64,000 nucleotides of DNA from Algibacter sp. L3A6 (GTDB taxonomy: Bacteria; Bacteroidota; Bacteroidia; Flavobacteriales; Flavobacteriaceae), in assembly GCF_009796825.1 (NCBI RefSeq), contig NZ_CP047030.1, positions 4,554,331 through 4,618,330 on the forward strand. The letters run 5' to 3'. The notes beneath the pieces were generated by a model. It worked only from the letters and a program-made list of their open reading frames with translations. It was not told where the DNA came from and ran no database searches. Position numbers and translations under genes: made by a program. Each line of letters starts with the position of its first letter. Within the stretch, counting starts at the first letter, position 1. This document shows, piece by piece, positions 32,487 to 41,265 of the stretch.

Positions 32487-32640
32487 GCGTTAGGGATTGA
32501 TGCGGCATCCTTTTTACAAATTGGCTAAGCCTATAAACTAAGGATGAAAGCAAGTTTTAATTGAAGTGCTATTACAAACAGAACACTCCAAACCTTTGTA
32601 AAAAGATATAGCAGAAAGCCCGACCCTTTTCGGGTAACGC
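32487..32640 (+). ncRNA. Structured intergenic element, copy 3 (Flavo-1-like)
   Basis: It opens GCGTTAGGGATTG and ends AGCCCGACCC, a short spacer and TAACGC. GCGTTA (32487-32492) pairs with TAACGC (32635-32640). A second, 11-bp helix is perfect: CTTTTTACAAA (32510-32520) with TTTGTAAAAAG (32595-32605). Between these lies a longer variable insert than in copies 1 and 2. The shared blocks and the differing but still complementary terminal helices support a folded RNA or a mobile palindromic unit. Confidence 0.55.
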
Positions 32641-32643
32641 CAT

Positions 32644-32690
32644 AAAAAAAACGATTGACAAACTTTACAGTTCATCAATCGTTTTAATTT
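32644..32690 (-). terminator. Terminator of the M61 peptidase gene
   Basis: AAAACGATTGA (32648-32658) pairs with TCAATCGTTTT (32675-32685) with a 16-base loop, and reads into a T run on the minus strand. It lies 20-60 bases beyond the M61 stop codon. Confidence 0.7.
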
Positions 32691-32709
32691 GATTTTTATG
32701 TAATTACAT

Positions 32710-34605
32710 TTAGCCTTTTAACCAAGCTTCGCGTAATGTTTTTTGAGCTTCGGTAACATCTTTCTTTTCGAAGATACCGTTACCCATAGTGTACGATTTT
32801 GTGGTTTTGGTATTGATTTCAATATCTTTTCCATCGCGGTTTAGAGTTACGTTTATATCGGTTCCTGGAGTCCAAGCAAACATTTTTTGTAACAAATCGT
32901 TTGCGTTTTGCATTGTAAATGGCTCGCCAGATACAGCTTTTAAAACATCGTTTGGTTGCACACCTTGCTCGTTCCAGAAGCTGTTTTTAGATACTTCTTC
33001 CGTAAAGAAAACTTCTCCTTTTTCTGGATTTGCTCCAAATAATAAAGTTCCTGCATTGTGTACATAGCTTGTTTCTACTTTTCCTTCGGTAATTTCTAAA
33101 CCTACTTTGCTTAAAAATTGGTTGTAATTAATTGGAATATCGCCAATAACATGGTTGTCGAAAAAGTCGCGTAGCGATGGGTATGTCATGGCTACAATTT
33201 CGTCGATAAGTTTATCATCTTCAAACGGTTTGTTTTTTCCGTATTTATTAGATAGTTCTTTCATTAAAGATAAAATACCACGTTGACCGTTACTTTCTTC
33301 GCGTAACATAATATCTATGCACATACCTATTAGTGCTCCTTTTTGGTACACGTTTGTATATTGATCTTTGTAAGGTGCTTTTAGTACATTTTCGCTCATT
33401 ATGGTAAAGCTCATAGCATCGTTCATGTTTTGAGACGCTTGTACTTTTTCCATGATTTTGTTAAAAAACTCATCTTCTGAAACTAGATCTTCACTTACCT
33501 GAAAAAGTGTTGCAAAATACTCGGTTACACCTTCGTACATCCATAAATGCTTAGAGAATGTTGGGTTGTTGTAATCGAAATAATGAACATCTTCTGAATG
33601 TACACTTAATGGCGTTACAATATGAAAAAACTCGTGAGATACTACATCTGTCATGCTGCTAGCTATTGTAGCCTCGTCCATATCTTCTGGTAAAACTACA
33701 ACTGTAGATGTGTGGTGCTCTAATGCGCCAAAACCTTTTGGAGACTCTTCTGTCCCTTCAGATAAATACAGGTAAATATCGTATCGAGGTGTTGAGTTAA
33801 TATCGCCTAAAAACACTTTTTGAGCTTGCATCATTTTAAAAACAACATCTTTTAACGACGCAGCAGAATGTACATTGTTTGGCGAGTAAACGCTTAATAC
33901 AATTTTAATATCACCAACCATAAACTCTTCTACATCGAGTTTACCATACATCATTGGGTTATCGGTAATATCGAAATAACGGGTTGCGAAATAACTTGTA
34001 GTTACACTTTTACCGTCTTCACTAGTTTTAGAATTTACAGTTAGTAATGCTGATGTACGAGCAAAATCGGCAGAACCTGTTACGTCTAATTTATATTGGT
34101 TGTTTTTTAAAATATCGAAATACCCAATAAAACCATGTAAGTTAAGCACATAGTTTTCCGGCTCTATATTGGTTCCCGATGGGGAAAATGGCTCTTCGCC
34201 ACCAATACCTCCTTTAGTTTCAATATCGAAAGTATCATTTACTAAATAGGTTATTTTATCCAGTTCTTTTGCATTGGCAATCGTCCATGTGTTTTCGTCT
34301 ACCTTTACTACAGGCATACTTTCACCTTTATAGTTAATGGCTTTAAAATCGTCTACATACTTACCAAAATCGCTTACAGAATACGTTCCTTGTACCACTC
34401 TTGGTAATCTATAAGTTACGCTAGATACAGTAAAACGCCCTGGATTTATAACTACAGGAGCTTTATCATCGGTAACGTTATCTAAATTAATAGATGTTTC
34501 TATTGGTGTACTTACAGCTAAATCGTTTTTTGCGTTTTTTGTTGAATTACAACTTGCTAATAAAAGCCCCATCATGACAGATGCGGAAAGGAACTTGGTA
34601 TTCAT
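32710..34605 (-). CDS. M61 family metallopeptidase with PDZ domain, lipoprotein
   Basis: A 631-residue protein with a lipoprotein signal (MNTKFLSASVMMGLLLASCN, Cys19). An N-terminal M61 beta domain is followed by the zinc protease: HEFFH at 324-328 with the third ligand Glu358 in LWMYEGVTEYFATLF. A PDZ-like domain with ASGEPF-type strands and GVQPNDVLKAVSGEPF lies near residue 545. The M61 family includes the glycyl aminopeptidase of Sphingomonas. It is expected in the periplasm or outer membrane. Monocistronic, with its own terminator. Confidence 0.94.
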   Translation of the reverse strand: MNTKFLSASVMMGLLLASCNSTKNAKNDLAVSTPIETSINLDNVTDDKAPVVINPGRFTVSSVTYRLPRVVQGTYSVSDFGKYVDDFKAINYKGESMPVVKVDENTWTIANAKELDKITYLVNDTFDIETKGGIGGEEPFSPSGTNIEPENYVLNLHGFIGYFDILKNNQYKLDVTGSADFARTSALLTVNSKTSEDGKSVTTSYFATRYFDITDNPMMYGKLDVEEFMVGDIKIVLSVYSPNNVHSAASLKDVVFKMMQAQKVFLGDINSTPRYDIYLYLSEGTEESPKGFGALEHHTSTVVVLPEDMDEATIASSMTDVVSHEFFHIVTPLSVHSEDVHYFDYNNPTFSKHLWMYEGVTEYFATLFQVSEDLVSEDEFFNKIMEKVQASQNMNDAMSFTIMSENVLKAPYKDQYTNVYQKGALIGMCIDIMLREESNGQRGILSLMKELSNKYGKNKPFEDDKLIDEIVAMTYPSLRDFFDNHVIGDIPINYNQFLSKVGLEITEGKVETSYVHNAGTLLFGANPEKGEVFFTEEVSKNSFWNEQGVQPNDVLKAVSGEPFTMQNANDLLQKMFAWTPGTDINVTLNRDGKDIEINTKTTKSYTMGNGIFEKKDVTEAQKTLREAWLKG

Positions 34606-34797
34606 ATTTTACTTTTAATTTAATTATGGCTGTGCATGAATTTGGTCTGGCACAACCTGGATTTATAATCACTCTATTTTAACTAAACGCATAGAATTTT
34701 TAGCAGATTCATGCAGACTACTTAGATATAAATAATTGACATCGAAATTACCATTCTGTTACATATTATTCTCCTAAGGTTTTGTTAAATTCGCAAC

Positions 34798-35805
34798 ATG
34801 CAAAAACCATTAGTCAGTATTCTCATTCCGTTTAAAAACACCGGAGCGTATTTAAAACCGTGCCTAACCTCTATTCTAAATCAAAGTTATTCCAATTGGG
34901 AATTACTTATTATAGACGACGGTTCTACTGACGATAGTTTTGATATTGTAAACTCTTTCGCGCTTAAGGATGCAAGAATACAACTTTATAAGAATATAGG
35001 AAGCGGAATTATTAATGCATTGCAACTCGCATTTTCTAAAAGTAGCGGCGAACTCATTACACGTATGGATAGCGATGATATTATGCTACCCAACAAAATT
35101 GAGGTTTTAACACATAATTTAACAACACACGGCACGCAACATGTTGCCGTTGGGTTGGTTAATTATTTTGCTGAAGATGGCATAAAAGATGGCTATAAAA
35201 GCTATGAAGTTTGGTTGAATGGTTTAACTGAAAAAGGAATTAATTTTTCTGAAATTTATAAAGAATGTGTTATTCCGTCGCCTTGCTGGATGGTTTACCG
35301 CAGTGATTTTATTGCTTGCGATGCCTTTAACCCAAACTTATATCCTGAAGATTACGACTTAGCTTTTCGGTTTTACAAACATGGTTTTAAATGTATCCCT
35401 TGTAACGAAGTTTTACATAATTGGCGCGATTATAATACCCGTACTTCACGTACGCATGTGCATTATGCTGAAAATCATTTTATTGATATTAAGTTGAAAT
35501 ATTTTCTAGAACTCGATTACAATCCCGACAAAACCTTGGTAATTTGGGGCGCTGGAAAAAAAGGAAAGACCATTGCTAAAAAACTGATTGAAAAAAAGAT
35601 ACCTTTTGAATGGGTTTGCGATAACCCTAACAAAATTGGTCGCGACATCTATGGCGTAATTCTTAAACCCTTTAATTATTTAGCTGAAACTGGCCACGCA
35701 CAAAGCATTATTACTGTAGCTAATAAAACCGAACAGAAAGATATTTTAGAATATCTGGAAGGACTTAACTTAAAACCAATTGAAGATTATGTCTTTTTCT
35801 GTTAA
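34798..35805 (+). CDS. Glycosyltransferase family 2 with C-terminal nucleotide-binding-like domain
   Basis: A 335-residue protein. The N-terminal GT-A domain has SILIPFKNTGAYL, LLIIDDGSTDDS near residue 37 and the metal site RMDSDD at 89-94, then YPEDYDLAFRFYKHGF near residue 180. From about residue 245 a Rossmann-like segment, VIWGAGKKGKTIAKKLIEK then FEWVCDNPNKIGRDIYG, resembles the NAD-binding/phosphoryl-binding domain of sugar epimerases and of FkbM-type transferases. The sugar and acceptor are unknown. Its place between the peptidase gene and the BatA gene tells nothing. Confidence 0.85.
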   Translation: MQKPLVSILIPFKNTGAYLKPCLTSILNQSYSNWELLIIDDGSTDDSFDIVNSFALKDARIQLYKNIGSGIINALQLAFSKSSGELITRMDSDDIMLPNKIEVLTHNLTTHGTQHVAVGLVNYFAEDGIKDGYKSYEVWLNGLTEKGINFSEIYKECVIPSPCWMVYRSDFIACDAFNPNLYPEDYDLAFRFYKHGFKCIPCNEVLHNWRDYNTRTSRTHVHYAENHFIDIKLKYFLELDYNPDKTLVIWGAGKKGKTIAKKLIEKKIPFEWVCDNPNKIGRDIYGVILKPFNYLAETGHAQSIITVANKTEQKDILEYLEGLNLKPIEDYVFFC

Positions 35806-35871
35806 TTGTGTTTTTTGAGTTTATTGTTAGAAAAATATTCGTGAATTGATGGCATTATTTTTTTCATTCTC

Positions 35872-35879
35872 TATATTTG
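35872..35879 (+). promoter_or_regulatory. -7 box for the BatA-domain gene
   Basis: TATATTTG matches TAnnTTTG, 17 bases before the ATG at 35897. A TTG at 35846-35848 lies 23 bases upstream, slightly longer than the usual spacer. Confidence 0.45.
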
Positions 35880-35896
35880 TGTAATTATAAAAAAAC

Positions 35897-37822
35897 ATGC
35901 AGTTTAAACACCCCGAACTTCTTTACGCCTTATTTTTACTGCTTATCCCTATAATTGTTCACTTATTTCAATTACGTAAATTTGAAAAAGTAGATTTTAC
36001 CAACGTTGCTTTTTTAAAAGAAGCAAAACTACAAGCTCGAAAAAGTTCGCAAATTAAAAAATGGCTTATTCTCTGCACGCGCTTATTATTATTAGCCTGC
36101 CTTGTATTAGCCTTTGCTCAACCTTTTACAGCAAAAACAAACGCTTTTAAATCGAAAAAAGAAACGGTAATTTATTTAGATAATTCGTTTAGCATGCAAG
36201 CTAAAGGTAATAAAGGCGAGCTTTTAAAAAGAGCCATACAAGATATTATAGCGCATGTTCCTGAAAACGAAAACATAACACTTTTAACCAATAACAACGT
36301 CTATAAAAACGTAACCATTAAAAGTATAAAAAACGATTTACTACAACTTGGCTACGCCGCTACTCCACTAACGTCTCAAGCGGCCTATTTAAAAAGTAAC
36401 ACCTTTTTTAGCAATCAAAAAAGCAGCTTAAAAAGCTTAATTTACATCTCAGATTTTCAAGATAGTAATCAAGGTTTTTCAATTGAGAAAGACTCTTTGA
36501 AAACAAATTATTTTGTTCAACTTCAACCTGTAAACAACGAAAACATCGCTATTGATAGCGCTTTTATTTCAAACAAAACAGCCTCTGAAATTAAATTAAG
36601 TGTCCTTTTGAAAAACACGGGAAAACCTTTAGAGAATCTACCCGTTTCACTTTTTAATAACGACACTCTAATTGCAAAAACATCGGTAAATATAGATAAA
36701 GAAGCGAGCACGACCTTTACACTACCAACAAATAAAATAATAAACGGTAAAATAAGTATTGATGATGCGAGTTTACAGTTTGATAACAGCTTGTTTTTCA
36801 ACATTAATAACACCGAAAAAGTTAATGTATTAGCAATAAACGAAGCCAATGATGATTTTTTAAAACGTATTTATACGGTTAGTGAGTTCAACTACACATC
36901 ATCTGCTTTAAACCAGTTAAACTATAACATTTTAGAATCGCAAAATCTAGTTGTTTTAAATGAAATTAACACCATACCAAATGCTTTAACTACTGCGCTA
37001 AAACAATTTACGAGCCAAGGTGGTTCGCTTGTTGTTATACCTTCTAGCAATATTACTATAGACGCTTACAACAATTTGCTGCAAAGTTTTCAGTCTACTT
37101 TTAAGAGTTTCAATAAAACTGAAAAACGCATCACAACTATCAATTACTCGCATCCTTTATTTAACAATGGGGTATTTGAGAAACAGGTTAGTAATTTTCA
37201 ATATCCGAAAGTTAACGGATTTTATAATATAAATTCTGCAAGTCTATCCTCAATTCTTAAATATGAAGATGGCGCTCCTTTTTTGTTTCAGAATAAAAAT
37301 ACTTTTGTATTTACTTCGGCCTTAAATAAAGAAGATTCCAACTTTAAAAATTCGCCGCTAATTGTACCTACGCTTTACAATATTGGGAAGTATAGTTTTA
37401 AAATCCCTGAGCTATATTATACCATCGGGAAAAATAATAGCTTTGAAGTCAATACGCAATTGCAACAAGATGCCGTATTAGCGCTGAGCAACCAAACGGA
37501 AAATATGATTCCGGAACAGCAGCTTTTTAATAACAAAGTGCTTATTAAAACTTCTGAAACACCGAATACTGCTAATATTTACAACATAAAAAACAAAACC
37601 GACGTTATTAAAAACGTAAGTTATAATTACGATAGAACGGAAAGCAACCTGCTTTACTCCAACTTATCTACCACAGAAAACATAAACCTAAACAACTCTG
37701 TTGCTCAAGTTTTCGATACTATAAAAAGTGACTCAAAAATTAATGCGCTATGGAAATGGTTTGTTATTTTTGCACTAGCGTTTTTACTTACTGAAATGTG
37801 CATATTAAAATATTTTAAATGA
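35897..37822 (+). CDS. BatA (aerotolerance regulator N-terminal) domain membrane protein
   Basis: A 641-residue protein with the BatA N-terminal domain: MQFKHPELLYALFLLLIPIIVHLFQLRK-type membrane segment followed by VDFTNVAFL, then a second hydrophobic helix near residue 58. The middle is a von Willebrand factor A-like region (ETVIYLDNSFSMQAKGN near residue 95, with the DxSxS pattern of a MIDAS site), and a final hydrophobic helix lies near residue 620. The BAT family is loosely linked to oxygen and stress tolerance. Its stop codon overlaps the ATG of the dihydroorotase-like gene (ATGA), a strong sign of coupling. Confidence 0.9.
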   Translation: MQFKHPELLYALFLLLIPIIVHLFQLRKFEKVDFTNVAFLKEAKLQARKSSQIKKWLILCTRLLLLACLVLAFAQPFTAKTNAFKSKKETVIYLDNSFSMQAKGNKGELLKRAIQDIIAHVPENENITLLTNNNVYKNVTIKSIKNDLLQLGYAATPLTSQAAYLKSNTFFSNQKSSLKSLIYISDFQDSNQGFSIEKDSLKTNYFVQLQPVNNENIAIDSAFISNKTASEIKLSVLLKNTGKPLENLPVSLFNNDTLIAKTSVNIDKEASTTFTLPTNKIINGKISIDDASLQFDNSLFFNINNTEKVNVLAINEANDDFLKRIYTVSEFNYTSSALNQLNYNILESQNLVVLNEINTIPNALTTALKQFTSQGGSLVVIPSSNITIDAYNNLLQSFQSTFKSFNKTEKRITTINYSHPLFNNGVFEKQVSNFQYPKVNGFYNINSASLSSILKYEDGAPFLFQNKNTFVFTSALNKEDSNFKNSPLIVPTLYNIGKYSFKIPELYYTIGKNNSFEVNTQLQQDAVLALSNQTENMIPEQQLFNNKVLIKTSETPNTANIYNIKNKTDVIKNVSYNYDRTESNLLYSNLSTTENINLNNSVAQVFDTIKSDSKINALWKWFVIFALAFLLTEMCILKYFK

Positions 37823-39075
37823 ACATACTTATAAAATCGGCCACGATAATAGATTCTAAAAGCGAGTTTCATAACAGTACTCAGGATATATTAATTGAAA
37901 ATGGCGTGATTACTTCCATTGCTAAATCCATTAAAAACACCAACAAATACCAAGAAATTCAACTTGATAATTTACACATTTCTCAAGGTTGGTTTGATAG
38001 TAGCGTGAGTTTTGGAGAACCCGGTTTTGAAGAACGTGACACCATAGAAAATGGTTTAAAAACCGCGGCTGCATATGGCTTTACAGCAGTAGCCATGAAT
38101 GCGAATAGCAACCCAGTAATAGACTCTAACTCTAATATTACATTTGTAAATGCTAAAGCGCAAAACCATGCCGTAAGCTTATTGCCTATAGGCGCTTTAA
38201 CTGTTGGAAGTAAAGGAGAAGATTTAGCCGAATTATACGATATGAAATCTGCCGGAGCTGTAGCTTTTTACGATTATAAAAAGCCAATTTCTAATCCTAA
38301 CCTCATGAAAATCGCGTTGCAATACGCCAGTAATTTTGATGGATTAATTTGTGCTTTTCCTCAGGAAAATAAAATTGCAGGTCACGGTGTAATGAACGAA
38401 AACATTACAAGTACTACCCTTGGTTTAAAAGGTATACCTGCTATGGCAGAAGAATTACAAATTGCACGCGATATATTTTTGCTAGAATACACCGGTGGAA
38501 AATTACATATCCCAACTATTTCTACTGCAAAATCGGTAGAATTAATACGCGAAGCCAAACAGAAAAAACTCAACATTACTTGTAGCGTTGCTATACATAA
38601 CTTATATTTCTCTGATGCAGCATTAAGCGATTTTAACACGCATTTTAAAGTATTACCTCCCTTACGCATACAAAGTGATATTGATGCCTTAATTGAAGGT
38701 CTTAAAGATGGCACTATCGATATGGTAACCAGCGACCACAACCCAATAGATATCGAACATAAAAAAATTGAATTCGACCATGCTAAATATGGTACTATTG
38801 GTTTAGAATCGGCTTTTGGTGCGCTTCAATCCTTATTCACCATTAAGAAAACTATTGATATTTTAACCAAAGGAAAATTAAGATTTGGATTAGAAAACAC
38901 ACCGATAAATATTGGCAACAAAGCAGATTTATCTTTATTTAATCCGGATACAAAATACACGTTTTCTAAAAATGACATCATATCGAAATCTAAAAACGCC
39001 ATTTTTGAAGGTGAAGCTTTAAAAGGTAAAGTTTACGGTATTATTTCTAACAATAAAGTTTCTATAAACTCATAA
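37819..39075 (+). CDS. Dihydroorotase-like protein lacking the HxH metal site (PyrC'-like)
   Basis: A 418-residue amidohydrolase homologous to dihydroorotase. The canonical DxHxHxREPG is changed to DSSVSFGEPG near residues 60-69, so both metal-binding His and the Arg are replaced; downstream TSDHNP near residue 310 is kept. In Pseudomonas a similar non-catalytic PyrC' supports aspartate carbamoyltransferase assembly; that role is a possibility here, with pyrB elsewhere in the window. Many flavobacterial genomes annotate this copy simply as dihydroorotase. The start overlaps the BatA stop by 4 bases, and a membrane protein gene follows after 5 bases. Confidence 0.88.
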   Translation: MNILIKSATIIDSKSEFHNSTQDILIENGVITSIAKSIKNTNKYQEIQLDNLHISQGWFDSSVSFGEPGFEERDTIENGLKTAAAYGFTAVAMNANSNPVIDSNSNITFVNAKAQNHAVSLLPIGALTVGSKGEDLAELYDMKSAGAVAFYDYKKPISNPNLMKIALQYASNFDGLICAFPQENKIAGHGVMNENITSTTLGLKGIPAMAEELQIARDIFLLEYTGGKLHIPTISTAKSVELIREAKQKKLNITCSVAIHNLYFSDAALSDFNTHFKVLPPLRIQSDIDALIEGLKDGTIDMVTSDHNPIDIEHKKIEFDHAKYGTIGLESAFGALQSLFTIKKTIDILTKGKLRFGLENTPINIGNKADLSLFNPDTKYTFSKNDIISKSKNAIFEGEALKGKVYGIISNNKVSINS

Positions 39076-39080
39076 TTTAA

Positions 39081-39413
39081 ATGACAGTACAAGATATTGA
39101 AATAGGGCGCAAAAACGCTATAATTAGCTATTTAACCATATTTGGAACTATAATAGCATTCTATTTAAACAACGAAAAAAAGAGTGAGTTTGCTACCTTC
39201 CACATCAGGCAATCCTTAGGCCTTTGGTTAACCTTTTTTGCATTAGGTTATATTGTTGGTAGTTTTAATAGTTGGTTAGTATCTATGGGATTCTACATAT
39301 TTTTTGCAGTACTTTTCGTTTTTGGATTTGGAAACGCTGTTGGCAAAAAAGCACAACCTATACCATTGGTTGGCGCTTTATATCAAAGAATGTTTGCTAA
39401 CCTTGGCAAATAA
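39081..39413 (+). CDS. Small membrane protein, DUF4870/Tic20-like
   Basis: A 110-residue protein with three hydrophobic segments and the hallmark FATFHIRQSLGLWL near residue 37, followed by a glycine-rich membrane stretch and a conserved C-terminal KAQPIPLVGALYQRMF. This pattern resembles the DUF4870 (Tic20-like) family, small inner-membrane proteins of unknown role. It lies 5 bases after the dihydroorotase-like gene, so it is in the BatA operon, and about 80 bases before the esterase gene. Confidence 0.78.
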   Translation: MTVQDIEIGRKNAIISYLTIFGTIIAFYLNNEKKSEFATFHIRQSLGLWLTFFALGYIVGSFNSWLVSMGFYIFFAVLFVFGFGNAVGKKAQPIPLVGALYQRMFANLGK

Positions 39414-39494
39414 AGACAAGAGTTTTGAAATTTAAAAAATAAACCTAACTATTAAAACAGCAAGAAACTTCTTGATGTTTAAACCCATACACAA

Positions 39495-40148
39495 ATGAAT
39501 AAAGATCTATCTTTAGAACATATAATTCGTAAATCATCTTTAACAGAAAATGCACCATTACTCATTTTACTACATGGTTATGGAAGCGATGAAAACGATT
39601 TATTTTCGTTTGCAAACGAATTACCAGAAGAACTTTTTATTATTTCAGTAAAAGCACCTTACCCAATGCAACCACATGGAAATGCTTGGTATGCTATTAA
39701 TTTTGATGCTGAAAAAGGAAAATGGAGCGATAATGAACAAGCTATTTTATCTCGAGATTTGATTGCTAAATTTATAGATGAAGCTATTGAAACCTACCCA
39801 GTAAACAAAGATAGTGTGTCACTTTTAGGTTTTAGCCAAGGTTGTATTTTAAGTTATGCTGTAGCTTTAACTTATCCTGAAAAAATAAAAAACATTGTAG
39901 CTTTAAGTGGTTATGTTAATCCAGATATTTTCCCGAAACCTATTCAAAAAGAAGATTATGCCCATTTAGATTTCTACTGCTCTCACGGTAGTGTAGATCA
40001 GGTTATACCTGTAGATTGGGCAAGACAAAATGCGCCTTATTTAAGTAAATTAAACATAAAACATAAATATTCTGAATTTCCTGTTGGGCACGGTGTTGCT
40101 CCGCAAAACTTCTACGAATTAAAAGAATGGTTATCTGCTCGTATTTAA
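39495..40148 (+). CDS. Alpha/beta hydrolase, carboxylesterase/phospholipase family
   Basis: A 217-residue serine hydrolase. The oxyanion segment LLILLHGYGSDENDLF lies near residue 20, the nucleophile motif LLGFSQGCILSYA (GFSQG) near residue 115, and the acid and His follow in CSHGSVDQVIPVDWA and PVGHGVAP near residue 200. Length and motifs match the bacterial carboxylesterase/acyl-protein thioesterase-like family. No signal peptide, so cytoplasmic. The physiological ester is unknown. It ends at a strong terminator. Confidence 0.9.
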   Translation: MNKDLSLEHIIRKSSLTENAPLLILLHGYGSDENDLFSFANELPEELFIISVKAPYPMQPHGNAWYAINFDAEKGKWSDNEQAILSRDLIAKFIDEAIETYPVNKDSVSLLGFSQGCILSYAVALTYPEKIKNIVALSGYVNPDIFPKPIQKEDYAHLDFYCSHGSVDQVIPVDWARQNAPYLSKLNIKHKYSEFPVGHGVAPQNFYELKEWLSARI

Positions 40149-40171
40149 AAAAGTTCCATAACTCTCTAAAA

Positions 40172-40209
40172 ACAAAAAAAAACACTTCACTTTGAAGTGT
40201 TTTTTTGTT
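40172..40209 (+). terminator. Strong terminator after the esterase gene
   Basis: ACACTTCA (40182-40189) pairs with TGAAGTGT (40193-40200) with a 3-base loop and flanking A8/T7 runs that extend the stem. It ends the BatA to esterase transcript. Confidence 0.85.
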
Positions 40210-40356
40210 TCCCTAAAACCGACACTGTAATTGTTAATTTATTGCTTTGTTTTTAAGTAAAAACATAAATTATTGAAGCATATATAATAATGCTTTATTT
40301 GCTCTAATTTGAAAGAAAAAACAACTTTACGAAGAAAAACTTTACACAATAAAAAG

Positions 40357-40364
40357 TACATTTG
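40357..40364 (+). promoter_or_regulatory. -7 box of a disrupted lipoprotein gene
   Basis: TACATTTG matches TAnnTTTG, 53 bases before the ATG at 40418, so a transcript is probably still made. Confidence 0.4.
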
Positions 40365-40417
40365 TACATCATGTAAAAAGAAAAAAGCAAACACTTAACT
40401 CCTTAACCTTAATTGTT

Positions 40418-41086
40418 ATGAAATTTAAATCACGTTTCTTTCCATTGTTTAAAAGTACCATCTTTACACTTATACTAGCTTGTATTGCGATTACTTCTTG
40501 TGAAGATGATGATGACACATTAGAAAATTGTTTTAAGCCTACTTTCACTACAGAACACACATCAGGAACATCTTATGTGTTTTCTCCTGAATTTGAAATA
40601 TTAAATGGAACCGAAATTAAAGAAGGTTATATTCTAAAGTTTTTTGTAGATGGTGAATATAAATATCAAGCCTTAGGTGCTGCTTGGGATGATGGTGAAT
40701 TTAGAACAACTTTAGAGCCTGGAACCCATGAAGTTTGTTTTGAGTTAACCACAAACGACTGTACAGAAACACGAACTAGCTGTGAAACTATAGAAGTAGC
40801 CGATTGCTTTACCCCTGATTTTAACATCTCTTTATTTTCTGAAGGGTTTTACCAAATACAACCAAATTTCGATGTATTAGATGGCACTAGTATTAAAGCT
40901 AGTTATGATCTAAAATATTATTTGGATGGGGAATATAAAAGTACAGCTTAGGGAGAGGGTTTTGATCAAGGAAACTTTTTTATATCCCTAGAGCCAGGAA
41001 CATACGAGGTTTGTTATGGCCTAATTACTGATGCTTGCCCAGAAGAACAATTTAGTTGTCAAACTGTAACGGTTCCTGAATTATAG
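40418..41086 (+). pseudogene. Repeat-containing lipoprotein gene interrupted by an in-frame TAG
   Basis: The ATG at 40418 opens a lipoprotein (MKFKSRFFPLFKSTIFTLILACIAITSC, Cys near residue 28). Two tandem beta-rich repeats of about 95 residues follow. Repeat 1 ends LEPGTHEVCFELTTNDCTETRTSC. Repeat 2 is cut at YKSTA by TAG (40949-40951), yet the same frame continues with GEGFDQGNFFISLEPGTYEVCYG and ITDACPEEQFSCQTVTV to a natural TAG at 41084-41086. Total 223 codons with one internal stop. The readable product is 177 residues. Nonsense mutation, read-through or sequence error are all possible. Confidence 0.75.
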
Positions 41087-41205
41087 ATCATCGAATAACG
41101 ATTTCAACATATTAGATTTCAATCTGTTTTCTAAAGTTTAAACATCAAAATAAAACTTAACAGAATACGCGTTAAACATCTATTTCCGAAGTAAAATATA
41201 TACCA

Positions 41206-41246
41206 TAAAAAAACCTGTCAATTCATATAAACTAACAGGTTTTAAA
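41206..41246 (-). terminator. Terminator of the two-component operon
   Basis: AAAACCTGT (41210-41218) pairs with ACAGGTTTT (41235-41243) around a 16-base loop, with an A run at 41204-41210 that reads as T on the minus strand. It lies 23 bases after the response regulator stop. Confidence 0.65.
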
Positions 41247-41265
41247 TATTATTTATGTTGAAATA

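Larger units (their letters stand above)
32327..32709. other. Intergenic region holding structured element copy 3 and a terminator
   Basis: About 380 bases without a supported gene. It holds the structured element at 32487-32640 and the hairpin at 32644-32690. The remainder (32327-32486) is AT-rich with nothing recognisable. Confidence 0.6.
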
